From a virus: 53,098 bases of DNA. Each line of letters starts with the position of its first letter. Position 1 is the stretch's first letter. Position numbers and translations under genes: made by a program. This document shows, one piece after another, positions 21,229 through 30,704 of this stretch. Below the pieces are notes generated by a model. It did no database searches and was not told the DNA's origin. It was given only the letters and a program-made list of their open reading frames with translations. Location of the stretch: positions 1 to 53,098 of IMG/VR virus record IMGVR_UViG_3300030090_000465; one strand, given 5' to 3'.

Positions 21229-22896
21229 ATGGGATTTGCTAAGTATCATTTACCCTGCCCTGAGTGTGGGGGAAGTGATCCTGTCTCAGTAAATGATGAC
21301 GGGTCAGGCTATTGTTTTAGTTGCACAAAGTTCTTTAAGAACTATGAGTCATCTTGTAGAAGTAGCTTTACTCCTGAAAATGATTTTTGTAAACAGCCTG
21401 TAGACATTAAACCTTACAGGAATAATGCTATGAATAATGCAGAAGGAGAGTTTGTAGCTCTTACTGATAGAGGTATATCTTTAAATTCAGCTAAGACTTT
21501 TGGAGTCAAAGCTATAAAGAACTTACAAGGAGAAATAGTTAAACATCTTTATCCTTATTATATAGCCAATGAAATTGTAGGTTATAAAGTAAGAGAACAA
21601 AACAAAATGTTTACATGGAAGGGAACTGGACAAGGTAGTGGATTGTTTGGTGAACAGCTATGTCAATCAGGCGGTAAGTTTATAACTCTTGTTGAGGGTG
21701 AGTGTGATGCAATGGCAGCATACGAATTGCTTGGTTCCAAGTGGCCTGTAGTTTCTATTAAGAATGGGGCGGGTGGTGCAGTCAAAGATGTTAAGCAATC
21801 CCTTGAGTTCCTAGAGAAGTTCGACACAGTTGTAATTAATTTTGATAATGATAAACCGGGCAGGGATGCAGCTAAGAAAGTAGCTAGGATATTAAGTCCG
21901 GGTAAAGCTAAGATAATGAATTTACCAGAGGACTTTAAAGATGCCAATGATATGCTACGCAAAGGCAGTTCCCATGCTTATACTACCGCTTGGTGGAGTG
22001 CTAAGATATATACTCCTAGCGGTGTGGTTAATGCCGGAGATTTAAAAGATAAATACTTTAACAGAGAAAAGAAAGAGTCTGTACCTTATCCGTGGGAAGG
22101 CTTAAATCAAAAGCTCTATGGCCTTAGATCGGGTGAGCTAGTTACTTTAACTGGAGGCACTGGTCTAGGTAAATCTAGTATTACTAGAGAACTAGAGCAT
22201 TGGCTTATAACTCAGACTCAAGATAATGTAGGTATTGTAGCTCTTGAAGAACATGATATGAGGACATTGGATTGTCTGATGTCTATTGAAGCTAATGATA
22301 GACTGTATATAGATCATGTTAGAGAAAACTATGATCAAAAATATTTAGATGAAATTTATAATAAAATTTATAGTGATGGTAGAGTGTGGATTCATGCTCA
22401 CTTTGGCTCTAATGATATAGACGAAATCTTTAGTAAGATTAGGTTTATGATTATAGGTTGTGACTGTAAGTGGGTAGTAGTAGATCACTTACATATGCTT
22501 GTATCAGCTACCACTGAGGGTGATGAACGTAGAACCATAGATAGTATTATGACTAAGCTACGATCTATCGTTGAAGAAACAGGGGCGGGTATGATATTAG
22601 TTTCACATCTAAGAAGGGTTGAAGGTAATAGAGGACATGAGAATGGAGTGACAGTAGGACTCAATCACCTCAGAGGTTCTCAGTCTATCGCTCAGTTATC
22701 AGATTGTGTTATAGCTCTTGAGCGTAACCAACAGTCTGATGATCCTATAGATTCTCAAACAACTCATATGCGGATACTTAAATCTAGATATACTGGTGAC
22801 GTTGGTATGGCTACTCATTTGCTGTACGATCAGGATACTGGTAGACTTAAAGAGTTAGATGCCGCAGACTTTGAAGATGATGGAGCAGAGTTATGA
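21229..22896 (+). CDS. DNA primase-helicase (T7 gp4-like)
   Basis: A 555-residue replisome protein. Zinc-binding domain C10, C13, C29, C32 (CPEC...CFSC). TOPRIM near 150-215 with E in VEGECDAM and acids in FDNDKPG. RecA-like DnaB-family helicase with Walker A GGTGLGKSS near residue 309, 'WVVVDHLHMLV' as Walker B, and 'LNHLRGSQSIAQLSDCVIALERN' as the DnaB arginine-finger region. It makes primers and unwinds DNA at the fork. Ends within the polymerase start (ATGA overlap). Confidence 0.93.
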   Translation: MGFAKYHLPCPECGGSDPVSVNDDGSGYCFSCTKFFKNYESSCRSSFTPENDFCKQPVDIKPYRNNAMNNAEGEFVALTDRGISLNSAKTFGVKAIKNLQGEIVKHLYPYYIANEIVGYKVREQNKMFTWKGTGQGSGLFGEQLCQSGGKFITLVEGECDAMAAYELLGSKWPVVSIKNGAGGAVKDVKQSLEFLEKFDTVVINFDNDKPGRDAAKKVARILSPGKAKIMNLPEDFKDANDMLRKGSSHAYTTAWWSAKIYTPSGVVNAGDLKDKYFNREKKESVPYPWEGLNQKLYGLRSGELVTLTGGTGLGKSSITRELEHWLITQTQDNVGIVALEEHDMRTLDCLMSIEANDRLYIDHVRENYDQKYLDEIYNKIYSDGRVWIHAHFGSNDIDEIFSKIRFMIIGCDCKWVVVDHLHMLVSATTEGDERRTIDSIMTKLRSIVEETGAGMILVSHLRRVEGNRGHENGVTVGLNHLRGSQSIAQLSDCVIALERNQQSDDPIDSQTTHMRILKSRYTGDVGMATHLLYDQDTGRLKELDAADFEDDGAEL

Positions 22897-24641
22897 CCTC
22901 TTTAGTATTTGACATAGAAACAGATGATTTAAATGCCACTAAGATTTGGTGTTTAAGTACCTGTGATGTCGATACAGAACACGTTTGTTCTTATTGGGGT
23001 GATAAACTTGATAAAGGTCTTCAAGCTTTACAGGATGCTGATAAACTTATAGGTCATAACATTATAGGTTTTGATATACCTGTACTGAAGAAACTTACTG
23101 GCGTTGATTTGTCCGGCAAAAAACTAATAGATACTTTAGTTCTTTCTAGATTATTCAATCCAGTACGAGAGGGCAATCATGGCCTTGAGTCTTGGGGCTT
23201 TAGATTAGATTGTCCTAAGATAGAGTTTAATGATTACCAAACATTCTCTATTGATATGGTTAAGTATTGTGAGCGTGATGTATTACTTAACAAAAGAGTT
23301 TATGATGCTTTGAGTAAAGAAAAGCATGGGTTTTCTAGAGACTCTATAAACTTAGAACAAAACATAGCAGGTATATTAACTAAACAAAGAGATAAGGGAT
23401 TCTTGTTAGACGTTAAGTTTGCTACGCTTTTGTTGGCTACATTAAAAGATAAGTTAGATGCTACAGTTGCAGAAGTACATAAAGAATTTAAACCAGAGGA
23501 ACATACTTTAATTCTTTATCCTGTTAAAACTAAAGCAGGTAAACTATCTAGGATGGCTGTAGCTGCTGATGGTACTAAGTATAGATTAAACTCTGATGAG
23601 TATGATGCTTTAGAAGCTCACGATCAAGTCGCAAGAATTAGTCGAACAGAGTTTAATCTAGGTTCTAGAAAACAAATAGGAGAATATTTACAGAAGTTTG
23701 GTTGGAAGCCTAGTAAGTTTACTCCTACTGGTCAGCCTATTGTAGATGAATCAACTCTTAAAAGAATAGATTCTATACCTCAAGCTAAACTTATAGCTGA
23801 CTATTTGATGTACCAAAAACGTATAGCTCAAATTAAATCTTGGTTAGATAATGCAGATGATGATGGTAGAGTTCATGGCTTTGTTAATCCCAATGGAACT
23901 ATAACAGGGCGTATGACTCATCGAGAACCTAACCTTGCACAAGTTCCTAGTTCTAGCTCTCCTTATGGAAAAGATTGTAGAGCTTGTTGGATAGTACCCA
24001 AAGGTTATAACCTAGTAGGTATAGATGCTTCGGGGCTAGAACTTAGGATGCTTGCACATTATATGAACGACAAGGAGTTCACTGATGAAATTTTACATGG
24101 AGACATACACTCCGCTAATCAAAAAATTGCAGGACTTAAATCTAGAAATCAGGCAAAAACTTTTATATACGCCTTCATATACGGAGCGGGAAATGAAAAA
24201 ATTGGAAGCGTGGTTGGAGGAAGCAAACAAGATGGTCAAAGACTTAAACAACGTTTCCTTGATAATCTCCCATCACTTAGAACTCTTAAAAACAGAGTTA
24301 CGAGAGCAGCAGCAAAAGGTTTCATCAAAGGGTTAGATGGTCGTAAGATTTATATTAGATCAGCACACTCAGCCCTCAATGCTTTATTACAGGGCGGTGG
24401 TAGTATAGTAATGAAGAAAGCTTTAGAGCTTTTAAACCAATATATTATAGAACATAATCTTGATGCCCACTTTGTAGCTAACATACATGATGAATGGCAG
24501 ATAGAAGTAGCTGAAAAAGATGCACAGCAGGTAGGTAAGTTAGGAGTTAAAGCTATACAACAGGCGGGACTTGAGTTTGACATGAAGTGTCCTTTAGATG
24601 GTGAATATCATATAGGAGATAACTGGAGTGAAACACATTAA
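22893..24641 (+). CDS. DNA polymerase family A
   Basis: A 582-residue replicative polymerase. The N-terminal 3'-5' exonuclease has D7-x-E9 (FDIETDDL), GHNIIGFDIPVL and YCERDVLLNK. The palm has motif A GIDASGLELRMLAHYM (near 377), motif B RNQAKTFIYAFIYGAG with catalytic K and Y, and motif C NIHDEWQIEV (near 532). It is shorter than T7 polymerase (704), and no obvious thioredoxin-binding insert is seen. Follows the primase-helicase by 4-base overlap. Confidence 0.95.
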   Translation: MTSLVFDIETDDLNATKIWCLSTCDVDTEHVCSYWGDKLDKGLQALQDADKLIGHNIIGFDIPVLKKLTGVDLSGKKLIDTLVLSRLFNPVREGNHGLESWGFRLDCPKIEFNDYQTFSIDMVKYCERDVLLNKRVYDALSKEKHGFSRDSINLEQNIAGILTKQRDKGFLLDVKFATLLLATLKDKLDATVAEVHKEFKPEEHTLILYPVKTKAGKLSRMAVAADGTKYRLNSDEYDALEAHDQVARISRTEFNLGSRKQIGEYLQKFGWKPSKFTPTGQPIVDESTLKRIDSIPQAKLIADYLMYQKRIAQIKSWLDNADDDGRVHGFVNPNGTITGRMTHREPNLAQVPSSSSPYGKDCRACWIVPKGYNLVGIDASGLELRMLAHYMNDKEFTDEILHGDIHSANQKIAGLKSRNQAKTFIYAFIYGAGNEKIGSVVGGSKQDGQRLKQRFLDNLPSLRTLKNRVTRAAAKGFIKGLDGRKIYIRSAHSALNALLQGGGSIVMKKALELLNQYIIEHNLDAHFVANIHDEWQIEVAEKDAQQVGKLGVKAIQQAGLEFDMKCPLDGEYHIGDNWSETH

Positions 24642-25110
24642 TATACTTCCTGAAGATATAAAAAAAGCAGAGCATTTAGCTAATAAAATGGGACGATTAA
24701 ATAATTCAATAACAAAAGGACAGGGAAACGTACACGGATTTTTAGGAGAAATAATAGTTTCTAATTTTTTAAAATCTGAATTATGTAATACATACGATTA
24801 CGATATAATACATAATAATTTTAAAATAGATGTAAAAACAAAAAGAGTAAACACCCCTCCAAGACTTACTTATGAATGTTCTATAGCTGCTTTAAATACT
24901 AAACAAAAATGTCATATGTATATTTTTACTAGAATATTAAATAGTATGAAAGAAGGATGGATACTTGGATATTTAAATAAAAAAGAATATTTTAAAAAAG
25001 CTACCTTCTTAAAAAAAGGACATATTGATCCCTCTAATAATTGGCAAGTATTAACAGATTGTTATAATTTACCTATAAGTATTTTAAATAATATAGAGGA
25101 ATTAATATGA
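24628..25110 (+). CDS. PD-(D/E)XK nuclease-like protein, 160 aa
   Basis: GTG start at 24628, overlapping the polymerase end, with GGAG upstream. The motif E41 (HGFLGEIIVSNFL), D59 and D68-V-K70 (NFKIDVKTKR) fits the PD-(D/E)XK nuclease core, like small restriction-endonuclease-fold proteins. Substrate unknown; roles could be host DNA degradation or recombination. First of four such genes in a row. Confidence 0.65.
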   Translation: MKHINILPEDIKKAEHLANKMGRLNNSITKGQGNVHGFLGEIIVSNFLKSELCNTYDYDIIHNNFKIDVKTKRVNTPPRLTYECSIAALNTKQKCHMYIFTRILNSMKEGWILGYLNKKEYFKKATFLKKGHIDPSNNWQVLTDCYNLPISILNNIEELI

Positions 25111-25391
25111 CAATAAAACATAATCCAAGTAGAGTAGGTGATCTAGCAGAACACTATGCTATTACATGGCTATGGGATAATGGCTATCATGTCTTTAAAA
25201 ACTGTGGGTGTACTGGCCCTGTAGATATTGTGGCTATGTCTCCAGAAGGGGAGATAACTTTAATAGATGTTAAGTCATATAAAGATACTAGGCTTTCAGG
25301 TAAAACAGATATACAGAAAAAACTAAATGTGCAATACTTACATTACAATTCAAAAAGTCGCAAGTGTAGATTTGTGAGGCATAAAAAATGA
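25107..25391 (+). CDS. Small PD-(D/E)XK (resolvase-like) nuclease, 94 aa
   Basis: E15 (GDLAEHYAITWLWDNGYHVF), D40 (CTGPVDIVAM) and D54-V-K56 (TLIDVKSYK) reproduce the compact Hjc/VSR-like PD-(D/E)XK core. 94 residues is near the minimum for the fold. It may cut branched DNA or act with the neighbouring nucleases. Overlaps both neighbours by 4 bases. Confidence 0.7.
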   Translation: MTIKHNPSRVGDLAEHYAITWLWDNGYHVFKNCGCTGPVDIVAMSPEGEITLIDVKSYKDTRLSGKTDIQKKLNVQYLHYNSKSRKCRFVRHKK

Positions 25392-26284
25392 ATGACTTAA
25401 TTAAAGACATATACGAAACTATAGAACCTCTATCAAATGGTGAAGCTATAGATATATCTGAATATCAAATAGAAGTATTTGGTAAAGCTATGGAAGCTGC
25501 GCTTCGATCTTGGGCTAACCCAACTCATAGAGATTCTAACTTTAATATTAGAATGTCTAATGTTGGTAAACCTGTTAGACGTTTATGGTTTGATAATAAA
25601 TATAAAAATACACACTCTGATTCTAAACCTAGTGCTCATACACAGATTAAATTTCTTTATGGTCATATGCTAGAAGAGTTAGTTAAATTATTTGTAATTA
25701 TATCTGGTCACGATTTAACAGGGCAACAAAAAGAAGTTGTTGTCGATGGCGTATCAGGGCATATAGATTGTATAATAGATGATGAAGTAGTAGATATTAA
25801 AACTGCATCAGGCTTTGCGTTTAACAAATTTAAAAACGGAACACTAAGAGATGACGATCCTTTTGGTTATCTAGGACAGCTTGCAGGTTATGAGGAGTCA
25901 GAAGGTACAAACAAAGGTGGTCTTCTTGTTATTAATAAAGAGAACGGTGAGCTTTGTTTCTATCAACCAGAAGATTTAGATAAACCAAACATAAGAAATA
26001 AAATTAAAATTATAGATAAAGCATTAAAGGATTCAAATCCTCCGGCAGAGTATTGTTATAACACTATACCTGATGGAGTTAAGGGTAATGAAAAGCTACA
26101 CAAAAACTGTGCTTGGTGTCCACATAAGTTTGAGTGCTATAAAGATTCTAATAATGGTAAAGGTTTAAGAATTTTTCAATACTCTAAAGGCTACGCTTTT
26201 CTTACTAAAGTTGTAGTAGAACCTAAAGTACAGGAGCTAGACCATGAATTCAAAAACTTGCAAGAAGATACGGAAGCAATCTAA
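25388..26284 (+). CDS. RecB/Cas4-like PD-(D/E)XK exonuclease, 298 aa
   Basis: Core motif: E96 (YGHMLEELVKLFV), D127 (GVSGHIDCII), D136-I-K138 (EVVDIKTAS), then a 'GYLGQLAGYEES' helix (the QxxxY motif of RecB-family nucleases). C-terminal cysteines in CAWCPHKFEC with an upstream EYCYN could hold an iron-sulphur cluster, as in Cas4/AddB relatives. It probably processes DNA ends in replication or recombination, similar in role to T7 gp6. No CRISPR array is present. Confidence 0.8.
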   Translation: MNDLIKDIYETIEPLSNGEAIDISEYQIEVFGKAMEAALRSWANPTHRDSNFNIRMSNVGKPVRRLWFDNKYKNTHSDSKPSAHTQIKFLYGHMLEELVKLFVIISGHDLTGQQKEVVVDGVSGHIDCIIDDEVVDIKTASGFAFNKFKNGTLRDDDPFGYLGQLAGYEESEGTNKGGLLVINKENGELCFYQPEDLDKPNIRNKIKIIDKALKDSNPPAEYCYNTIPDGVKGNEKLHKNCAWCPHKFECYKDSNNGKGLRIFQYSKGYAFLTKVVVEPKVQELDHEFKNLQEDTEAI

Positions 26285-26534
26285 AGTTGTACTAGTAGAA
26301 TGGTTTAAGACTTTAGTATCTGAAGAACAATCTAAAGATATAAACGAACGTAATATACTTTCGTACCTATCACATCAAACACACATCTTTGCTAACAATC
26401 AAATGAGATTAAGTGCTTACTCTTTTAAGTGGACTGTTAAGAGAATCAAAGCTTTAGTAAAGAAAACTAATATGGACGTTGACAAAGTGAGGTTAAAGGA
26501 CATTGACCAAAAAAAGAGTACGCAAAGGATTTAG
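26244..26534 (+). CDS. Small basic hypothetical protein, 96 aa
   Basis: ATG 26244 behind CAGGAG, overlapping the exonuclease end by 41 bases and the endonuclease I-like gene by 32. Basic, helical (MNSKTCKKIRKQSKVVLVEW; AYSFKWTVKRIKALVKKTN). It may partner a flanking nuclease; function not recognised. Confidence 0.65.
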   Translation: MNSKTCKKIRKQSKVVLVEWFKTLVSEEQSKDINERNILSYLSHQTHIFANNQMRLSAYSFKWTVKRIKALVKKTNMDVDKVRLKDIDQKKSTQRI

Positions 26535-26994
26535 AAAGCCTAGAGTTAAACGGCCTAAAGAAAAGAATGTTCCTCCTAGTTATGATTCTAATTGGGAACA
26601 TGAACTTCATAACGGCCTTCTTAAACAATGGGATCATCATACTAAAGAAGTAGCTTATATAATTGAGCACGTTTACGAACCTGACTTTGTTAGAATTATG
26701 GGTAATCAAATAATTCTTTTAGAAGCTAAAGGTAGGTTCTGGGACTTTGCAGAATACAGTAAATACATATGGATTAAAAAGGCTTTACCGCCCAATACTT
26801 CATTAGTATTTTTGTTTGCCAATCCTTCTGCTCCAATGCCACAGGCTAAAAGAAGAAAGGATGGTACTAAAAGAAGTCATGGTGAATGGGCTTCCGCAAA
26901 TGGATTTGATTGGTATAGTGAAGACTCATTACCTGATAAGTGGATAGACATAAACTATCGTAAAGATAATACTTTAAATATTGAAAGTGAATAG
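26503..26994 (+). CDS. Phage endonuclease I-like Holliday junction resolvase
   Basis: TTG start at 26503 with GAGG 10 bases upstream. Motifs E32/E34 (SNWEHELHNGLL), P60-D61 (VYEPDFV) and E74-A-K76 (ILLEAKGRFW) match T7 endonuclease I, which resolves branched DNA before packaging and degrades host DNA. The basic N-terminus fits DNA binding. 163 residues is close to T7 gp3 (149). Confidence 0.82.
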   Translation: MTKKRVRKGFRKPRVKRPKEKNVPPSYDSNWEHELHNGLLKQWDHHTKEVAYIIEHVYEPDFVRIMGNQIILLEAKGRFWDFAEYSKYIWIKKALPPNTSLVFLFANPSAPMPQAKRRKDGTKRSHGEWASANGFDWYSEDSLPDKWIDINYRKDNTLNIESE

Positions 26995-27002
26995 GAGACA
27001 CT

Positions 27003-27338
27003 ATGAGTATTGATGATGCAACACCTAAAGAGTGGGATAATGTTAATGAAGAATTTAAAAAGGATGGAGGAAAATCTTTTCTTGCTGACCTTTGGAACAG
27101 CCAAACGAATGATGAAGTAAATCATCCTACCCATTATAATAATGGTAAAGTTGAATGTATTGAAGCAATAGAAGCTGCTTCTACTCAGGAAGAGTTTGAA
27201 GGATATTTAAGAGGTAATGTATTAAAATATGTTTGGCGGTTTAAATACAAAGATAATATTAAAGACTTGCGTAAAGCTCGTTGGTATTTAGACAAACTTA
27301 TAGAGAAGGTAAACGAGAATGTGGGATCGGAAAGCTGA
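27003..27338 (+). CDS. DUF3310 family protein, 111 aa
   Basis: Contains VNHPTHYNNGKVECIEAIEA and 'LRGNVLKYVWRFKYKDNIKDLRKARWYLDKLI', the hallmark of DUF3310, common next to nucleotide-metabolism genes in phages and of unproven function. Shine-Dalgarno ATAGGAG. Upstream of ribonucleotide reductase here. Confidence 0.85.
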   Translation: MSIDDATPKEWDNVNEEFKKDGGKSFLADLWNSQTNDEVNHPTHYNNGKVECIEAIEAASTQEEFEGYLRGNVLKYVWRFKYKDNIKDLRKARWYLDKLIEKVNENVGSES

Positions 27339-27432
27339 AAGAACCGAAAGGTACAACAGAAAAAAGAACTCAATAAAACCTAAACCTAAGAAACAACCTA
27401 TAAAAAAGAAGGAGAAGAAATCAAATGACTGA
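27319..27432 (+). CDS. 37-aa very basic peptide
   Basis: ATG 27319 to TGA 27432, bridging the DUF3310 gene and the ribonucleotide reductase start (ATGACTGA overlap). The product is Lys/Arg rich (MWDRKAERTERYNRKKNS..., KKKEKKSND). It contains the Shine-Dalgarno AAGGAG of the next gene, so a coupling role is possible. Confidence 0.5.
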   Translation: MWDRKAERTERYNRKKNSIKPKPKKQPIKKKEKKSND

Positions 27433-29254
27433 GAAGATTGGAGTTCAGCCATACTTAGGGATAAGGATAGATTACGGCAAGGAAGATTTATTAAATACTT
27501 TTACAAAAGAAACCATAAGAGATAGATACTTATGGGAAGGAGAAACTCATGCTCAAGAGGCTTTTGCTCGTGCCAGTATATTTGGTGGAACTTATATGGG
27601 GAATACTGACTTTGATCTTGGACAGAGACTTTACGAGTACGCTAGTAATCTTTGGTTCAGCTTCAGCACTCCTATACTTTCTAACGGGGGAACCTCTCGC
27701 GGTTTACCTATCAGTTGCTTTCTTAATTATGTACCTGATTCAAGGGATGGTCTTTCTGTTCACTATGATGAGAACATATGGCTTGCAAGTGGAGGTGGAG
27801 GCATCGGTGGATATTGGGGTGATATTCGGAGCAATGGTGTGGACACTTCTAACGGTAGCAGGTCTACTGGATCAATACCATTTATGCACGTTGTAGACTC
27901 TCAGATGTTAGCCTTCAATCAAGGCGTTACAAGAAGAGGAAGCTATGCTGCTTATATGGATATATCTCATCCTGAGATAGAAGAATTTATAAACATGAGG
28001 AAAACCACTGGCGGTGATTTAAATAGAAAATGTTTGAACTTACATAACGCTGTCAATATATCTAAAGAGTTTTTAAATGCAGTAGAAAAAGATTCTGAGT
28101 GGAGACTAATAGACCCTAAAACTAATACCGCAGTTAAGATAGTATCTGCTAGAAACTTATGGTTTCAAATACTACAAACTCGTATGGAAACTGGAGAGCC
28201 TTACTTAATTAATATAGATAATTGTAACGCTGCTCTACCAGAAGAACAAAAGAAACTAGGGTTAGAGATTAAACAAAGTAACTTATGTTCTGAAATAACT
28301 TTACCTACCAATGAAGAAAGAACTGCTGTCTGTTGTTTGTCTAGTGTTAATCTAGAGCATTTTGATGAGTGGTCTAAAGTAGATACATTTATTCCTGATC
28401 TTATAACTATGCTAGATAATGTACTTCAAAACTTTATTGATGGCGTTGCAGGACAAAGTGGTTACAGTAAAGCAGCTTACTCTGCTATGCGTGAAAGGTC
28501 TGTGGGACTTGGAGCTATGGGATTCCACAGTTATTTACAAAAGAATAATATAGCTTTTGAAAGTATGTACGCATCTTCTTTTAATAACAAAGCGTTTTCT
28601 TACATAAAGGATAGAGCTTCTGCTACCACTAGGAAACTTGCAGAAGAAAGAGGGGAAGCCCCTGATATGAAGGGTAGTGGTAAACGTAATGCACACCTTC
28701 TTGCTATAGCTCCTAATGCTTCTAGCTCTATTATATGTGGAGGTACTAGCCCCTCTATAGAACCTAACAGGGCTAATGTATATACACACAAGACTTTAAC
28801 AGGGAGCTTTAAAGTTAAGAACAAATACTTAGACGATCTTTTACTTGAGCTTGTGCCTAGTAAAAAGAAACGTGATGAGATATGGAAAGATATAGCAGCA
28901 CATGAAGGATCAGTACAACATTTAGATATATTATCAGATGCACAAAAAGAGATGTTTAAAACTGCTCCTGAAATAAATCAGATATGGATAATAGAACACG
29001 CTGCTATGAGACAAAAATATGTTTGCCAAAGCCAAAGCGTAAACTTATTTTTTAAGACCCCATCAATAGAAGCTGATCAAGAAACCCATGATGTTTTCTT
29101 ACAGTATCTAAATGATGTACATTGGGCGGGAATACATAAACTTAAATCTTTATATTACTTGCGATCTAATGCTGCTCGTAATACAGAGAATGTTAATATC
29201 AAAATTCCTAAAATTAATTTAGAAGAAGAGGGGTGTCTAAGTTGTGAAGGGTAA
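27425..29254 (+). CDS. nrdA: Ribonucleotide reductase large subunit (class I alpha)
   Basis: A 609-residue enzyme reducing ribonucleoside diphosphates to dNTP precursors. Seen: 'STPILSNGGTSRGLPISCFLNYV' (first active-site Cys), 'NLCSEITLP' (thiyl Cys and Glu), 'CCLSSVNL' (partner Cys), 'LGAMGFHSYLQ' and 'NASSSIICGGTSPSIEP', and C-terminal CLSCEG, the redox-shuttling CxxC tail. The N-terminal ATP-cone is missing, so overall activity regulation by dATP is probably lost, useful to a phage. Partner is the beta gene at 29491. Confidence 0.95.
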   Translation: MTEKIGVQPYLGIRIDYGKEDLLNTFTKETIRDRYLWEGETHAQEAFARASIFGGTYMGNTDFDLGQRLYEYASNLWFSFSTPILSNGGTSRGLPISCFLNYVPDSRDGLSVHYDENIWLASGGGGIGGYWGDIRSNGVDTSNGSRSTGSIPFMHVVDSQMLAFNQGVTRRGSYAAYMDISHPEIEEFINMRKTTGGDLNRKCLNLHNAVNISKEFLNAVEKDSEWRLIDPKTNTAVKIVSARNLWFQILQTRMETGEPYLINIDNCNAALPEEQKKLGLEIKQSNLCSEITLPTNEERTAVCCLSSVNLEHFDEWSKVDTFIPDLITMLDNVLQNFIDGVAGQSGYSKAAYSAMRERSVGLGAMGFHSYLQKNNIAFESMYASSFNNKAFSYIKDRASATTRKLAEERGEAPDMKGSGKRNAHLLAIAPNASSSIICGGTSPSIEPNRANVYTHKTLTGSFKVKNKYLDDLLLELVPSKKKRDEIWKDIAAHEGSVQHLDILSDAQKEMFKTAPEINQIWIIEHAAMRQKYVCQSQSVNLFFKTPSIEADQETHDVFLQYLNDVHWAGIHKLKSLYYLRSNAARNTENVNIKIPKINLEEEGCLSCEG

Positions 29255-29510
29255 AATTGTGGAAGTAAAATGGGATGATGCTTGGATTGATACTGAAGAT
29301 GTTTTAATATCTGAAGCTAAGAAATTAAAAGCTGTGTCTCGTTCTACTGTTGGATGGTTAGTATCTGATAATGAAAATGAATTGATATTAGCTACCGATA
29401 TGTACCACAATGACAAAGACAAAGAGTATGTTAATGCAATAATGGTTATACCTAAAGGTATGATAATAGACTATTGGGAGTATGTAATAGATGAGCTTAC
29501 TAGGAACTAG
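29244..29510 (+). CDS. Small protein between nrdA and nrdB, 88 aa
   Basis: GTG start 29244 overlaps the alpha stop, and the end overlaps the beta start. Small beta-type protein (VKWDDAWIDTEDVLISEAK; ILATDMYHNDKDKEYVNAIMVIPKGMI) resembling short phage proteins of unknown function. No thioredoxin/glutaredoxin CxxC motif. Role unknown; position suggests expression with the reductase. Confidence 0.75.
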   Translation: MKGKIVEVKWDDAWIDTEDVLISEAKKLKAVSRSTVGWLVSDNENELILATDMYHNDKDKEYVNAIMVIPKGMIIDYWEYVIDELTRN

Positions 29511-30471
29511 AGATTACTATAAACCTTTTGATCATCCATGGATGTTTGATTATTACGTTCAACAAAATCAAATGATATGGTTGCCAGAAGATGTTCCGCT
29601 TCACAATGATGTGAAAGATTGGCAAGAGATGGATGACACGGAAAAGAATTTACTTACACAAATATTTAGATTGTTTACACAATCAGATGTAGATGTAGCA
29701 TCAGGATATATAGATAGATACATGAGGGTCTTTAAAAAGCCTGAGTCTAGGATGATGATGTCTTCGTTTGCTAACATGGAGTCAATACATCAACACGCTT
29801 ACAGCCTACTGTTAGATACTGTAGGGATGCCTGAGATTGAGTATAAGGCATTTGCTGAGTATGAGGCTATGGCTGACAAGCATGAATATATAAGTAGCTC
29901 TCCATTAAAAATAAATAACAAAGAATCTATTGCTAAAAACTTAGCGATCTATTCAGCGTTTACTGAAGGGCTTCAACTGTTTAGTAGCTTTGCAATACTT
30001 TTAAACTTCCCCCGATTCGGTAAGATGAAAGGTATGGGGCAGATAGTTACTTATAGTATTCGGGATGAGTCCCTCCATGTAGAAGCAATGACTAAACTCT
30101 TTAGAGAATTTATGCAGGAAAACATTAGCCTTTGGACAGATGACTTTAAGAAAGAAATATATACTGTTTGTAGGCAGATGGTTAAACTGGAAGATAAGTT
30201 TCTGGATTTAGTATTTCAAATGGGAGACATACAAGGTCTTACTAAATCTGAAATGAAAGAATATATAAGATATATAGCAGACAGGAGACTGTTGCAGCTA
30301 GGATTAAAAACTAACTTTGGGGTAAAGGATAACCCTATTGATTGGATAGATGATGTACTAGGTGTAGAACATCAAAACTTTTTTGAAGGCCGAGCAACAA
30401 CTTATATGAAGGGCGGTCTAAAGGGCAGCATGGAGTCTGTCCAATTTAAAGGAATAGCAGTAGAGGGGTAA
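29491..30471 (+). CDS. nrdB: Ribonucleotide reductase small subunit (class I beta)
   Basis: A 326-residue ferritin-like radical-generating subunit. The motif E97-S-I-H100-Q-H-A-Y104 matches the E/H metal ligands and the radical tyrosine of E. coli NrdB (E115, H118, Y122). 'SIRDESLHVEAMTKLF' carries the second E-x-x-H pair. The presence of Tyr argues for class Ia and not Ic. ATG 29491 behind GGGAG. Confidence 0.94.
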   Translation: MSLLGTRDYYKPFDHPWMFDYYVQQNQMIWLPEDVPLHNDVKDWQEMDDTEKNLLTQIFRLFTQSDVDVASGYIDRYMRVFKKPESRMMMSSFANMESIHQHAYSLLLDTVGMPEIEYKAFAEYEAMADKHEYISSSPLKINNKESIAKNLAIYSAFTEGLQLFSSFAILLNFPRFGKMKGMGQIVTYSIRDESLHVEAMTKLFREFMQENISLWTDDFKKEIYTVCRQMVKLEDKFLDLVFQMGDIQGLTKSEMKEYIRYIADRRLLQLGLKTNFGVKDNPIDWIDDVLGVEHQNFFEGRATTYMKGGLKGSMESVQFKGIAVEG

Positions 30472-30476
30472 TAAAT

Positions 30477-30704
30477 ATGGACAGCAAAGAAGAAGGGAAT
30501 CTTGTTTCTTTTAGAGTGTTTTTAGCTAGAGATGGAAATATTTTATCTGAGTTTAAATATCTACCAATAGAAGATATAGGTAAAGTATTTCCAGAAAATG
30601 AAATCCCTATTATACAAAAAGTAATTAAAGAAGGATTTCTTAAACTAGAGGGACTACACGATTACATAGAAAAAGAAGTTAAAAACTTAACGACAATTAC
30701 TTAG
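30477..30704 (+). CDS. Small hypothetical protein, 75 aa
   Basis: ATG 30477 behind GAGGGG, 5 bases after nrdB. Mixed alpha/beta (LVSFRVFLARDGNILSEFKYL; IIQKVIKEGFLKLEGL). Function not recognised. Its end overlaps the end of the converging late gene by 8 bases; no terminator hairpin is obvious at the junction. Confidence 0.7.
   Translation: MDSKEEGNLVSFRVFLARDGNILSEFKYLPIEDIGKVFPENEIPIIQKVIKEGFLKLEGLHDYIEKEVKNLTTIT

Noticed and set aside
24085-24336. 83-codon frame inside the polymerase gene
   Set aside because: Covers essential polymerase motifs A-B in another frame; a shadow.
25388-26284. Cas4 as part of a CRISPR system
   Set aside because: No array and no other cas genes; the RecB-like exonuclease is better explained by phage replication and recombination.
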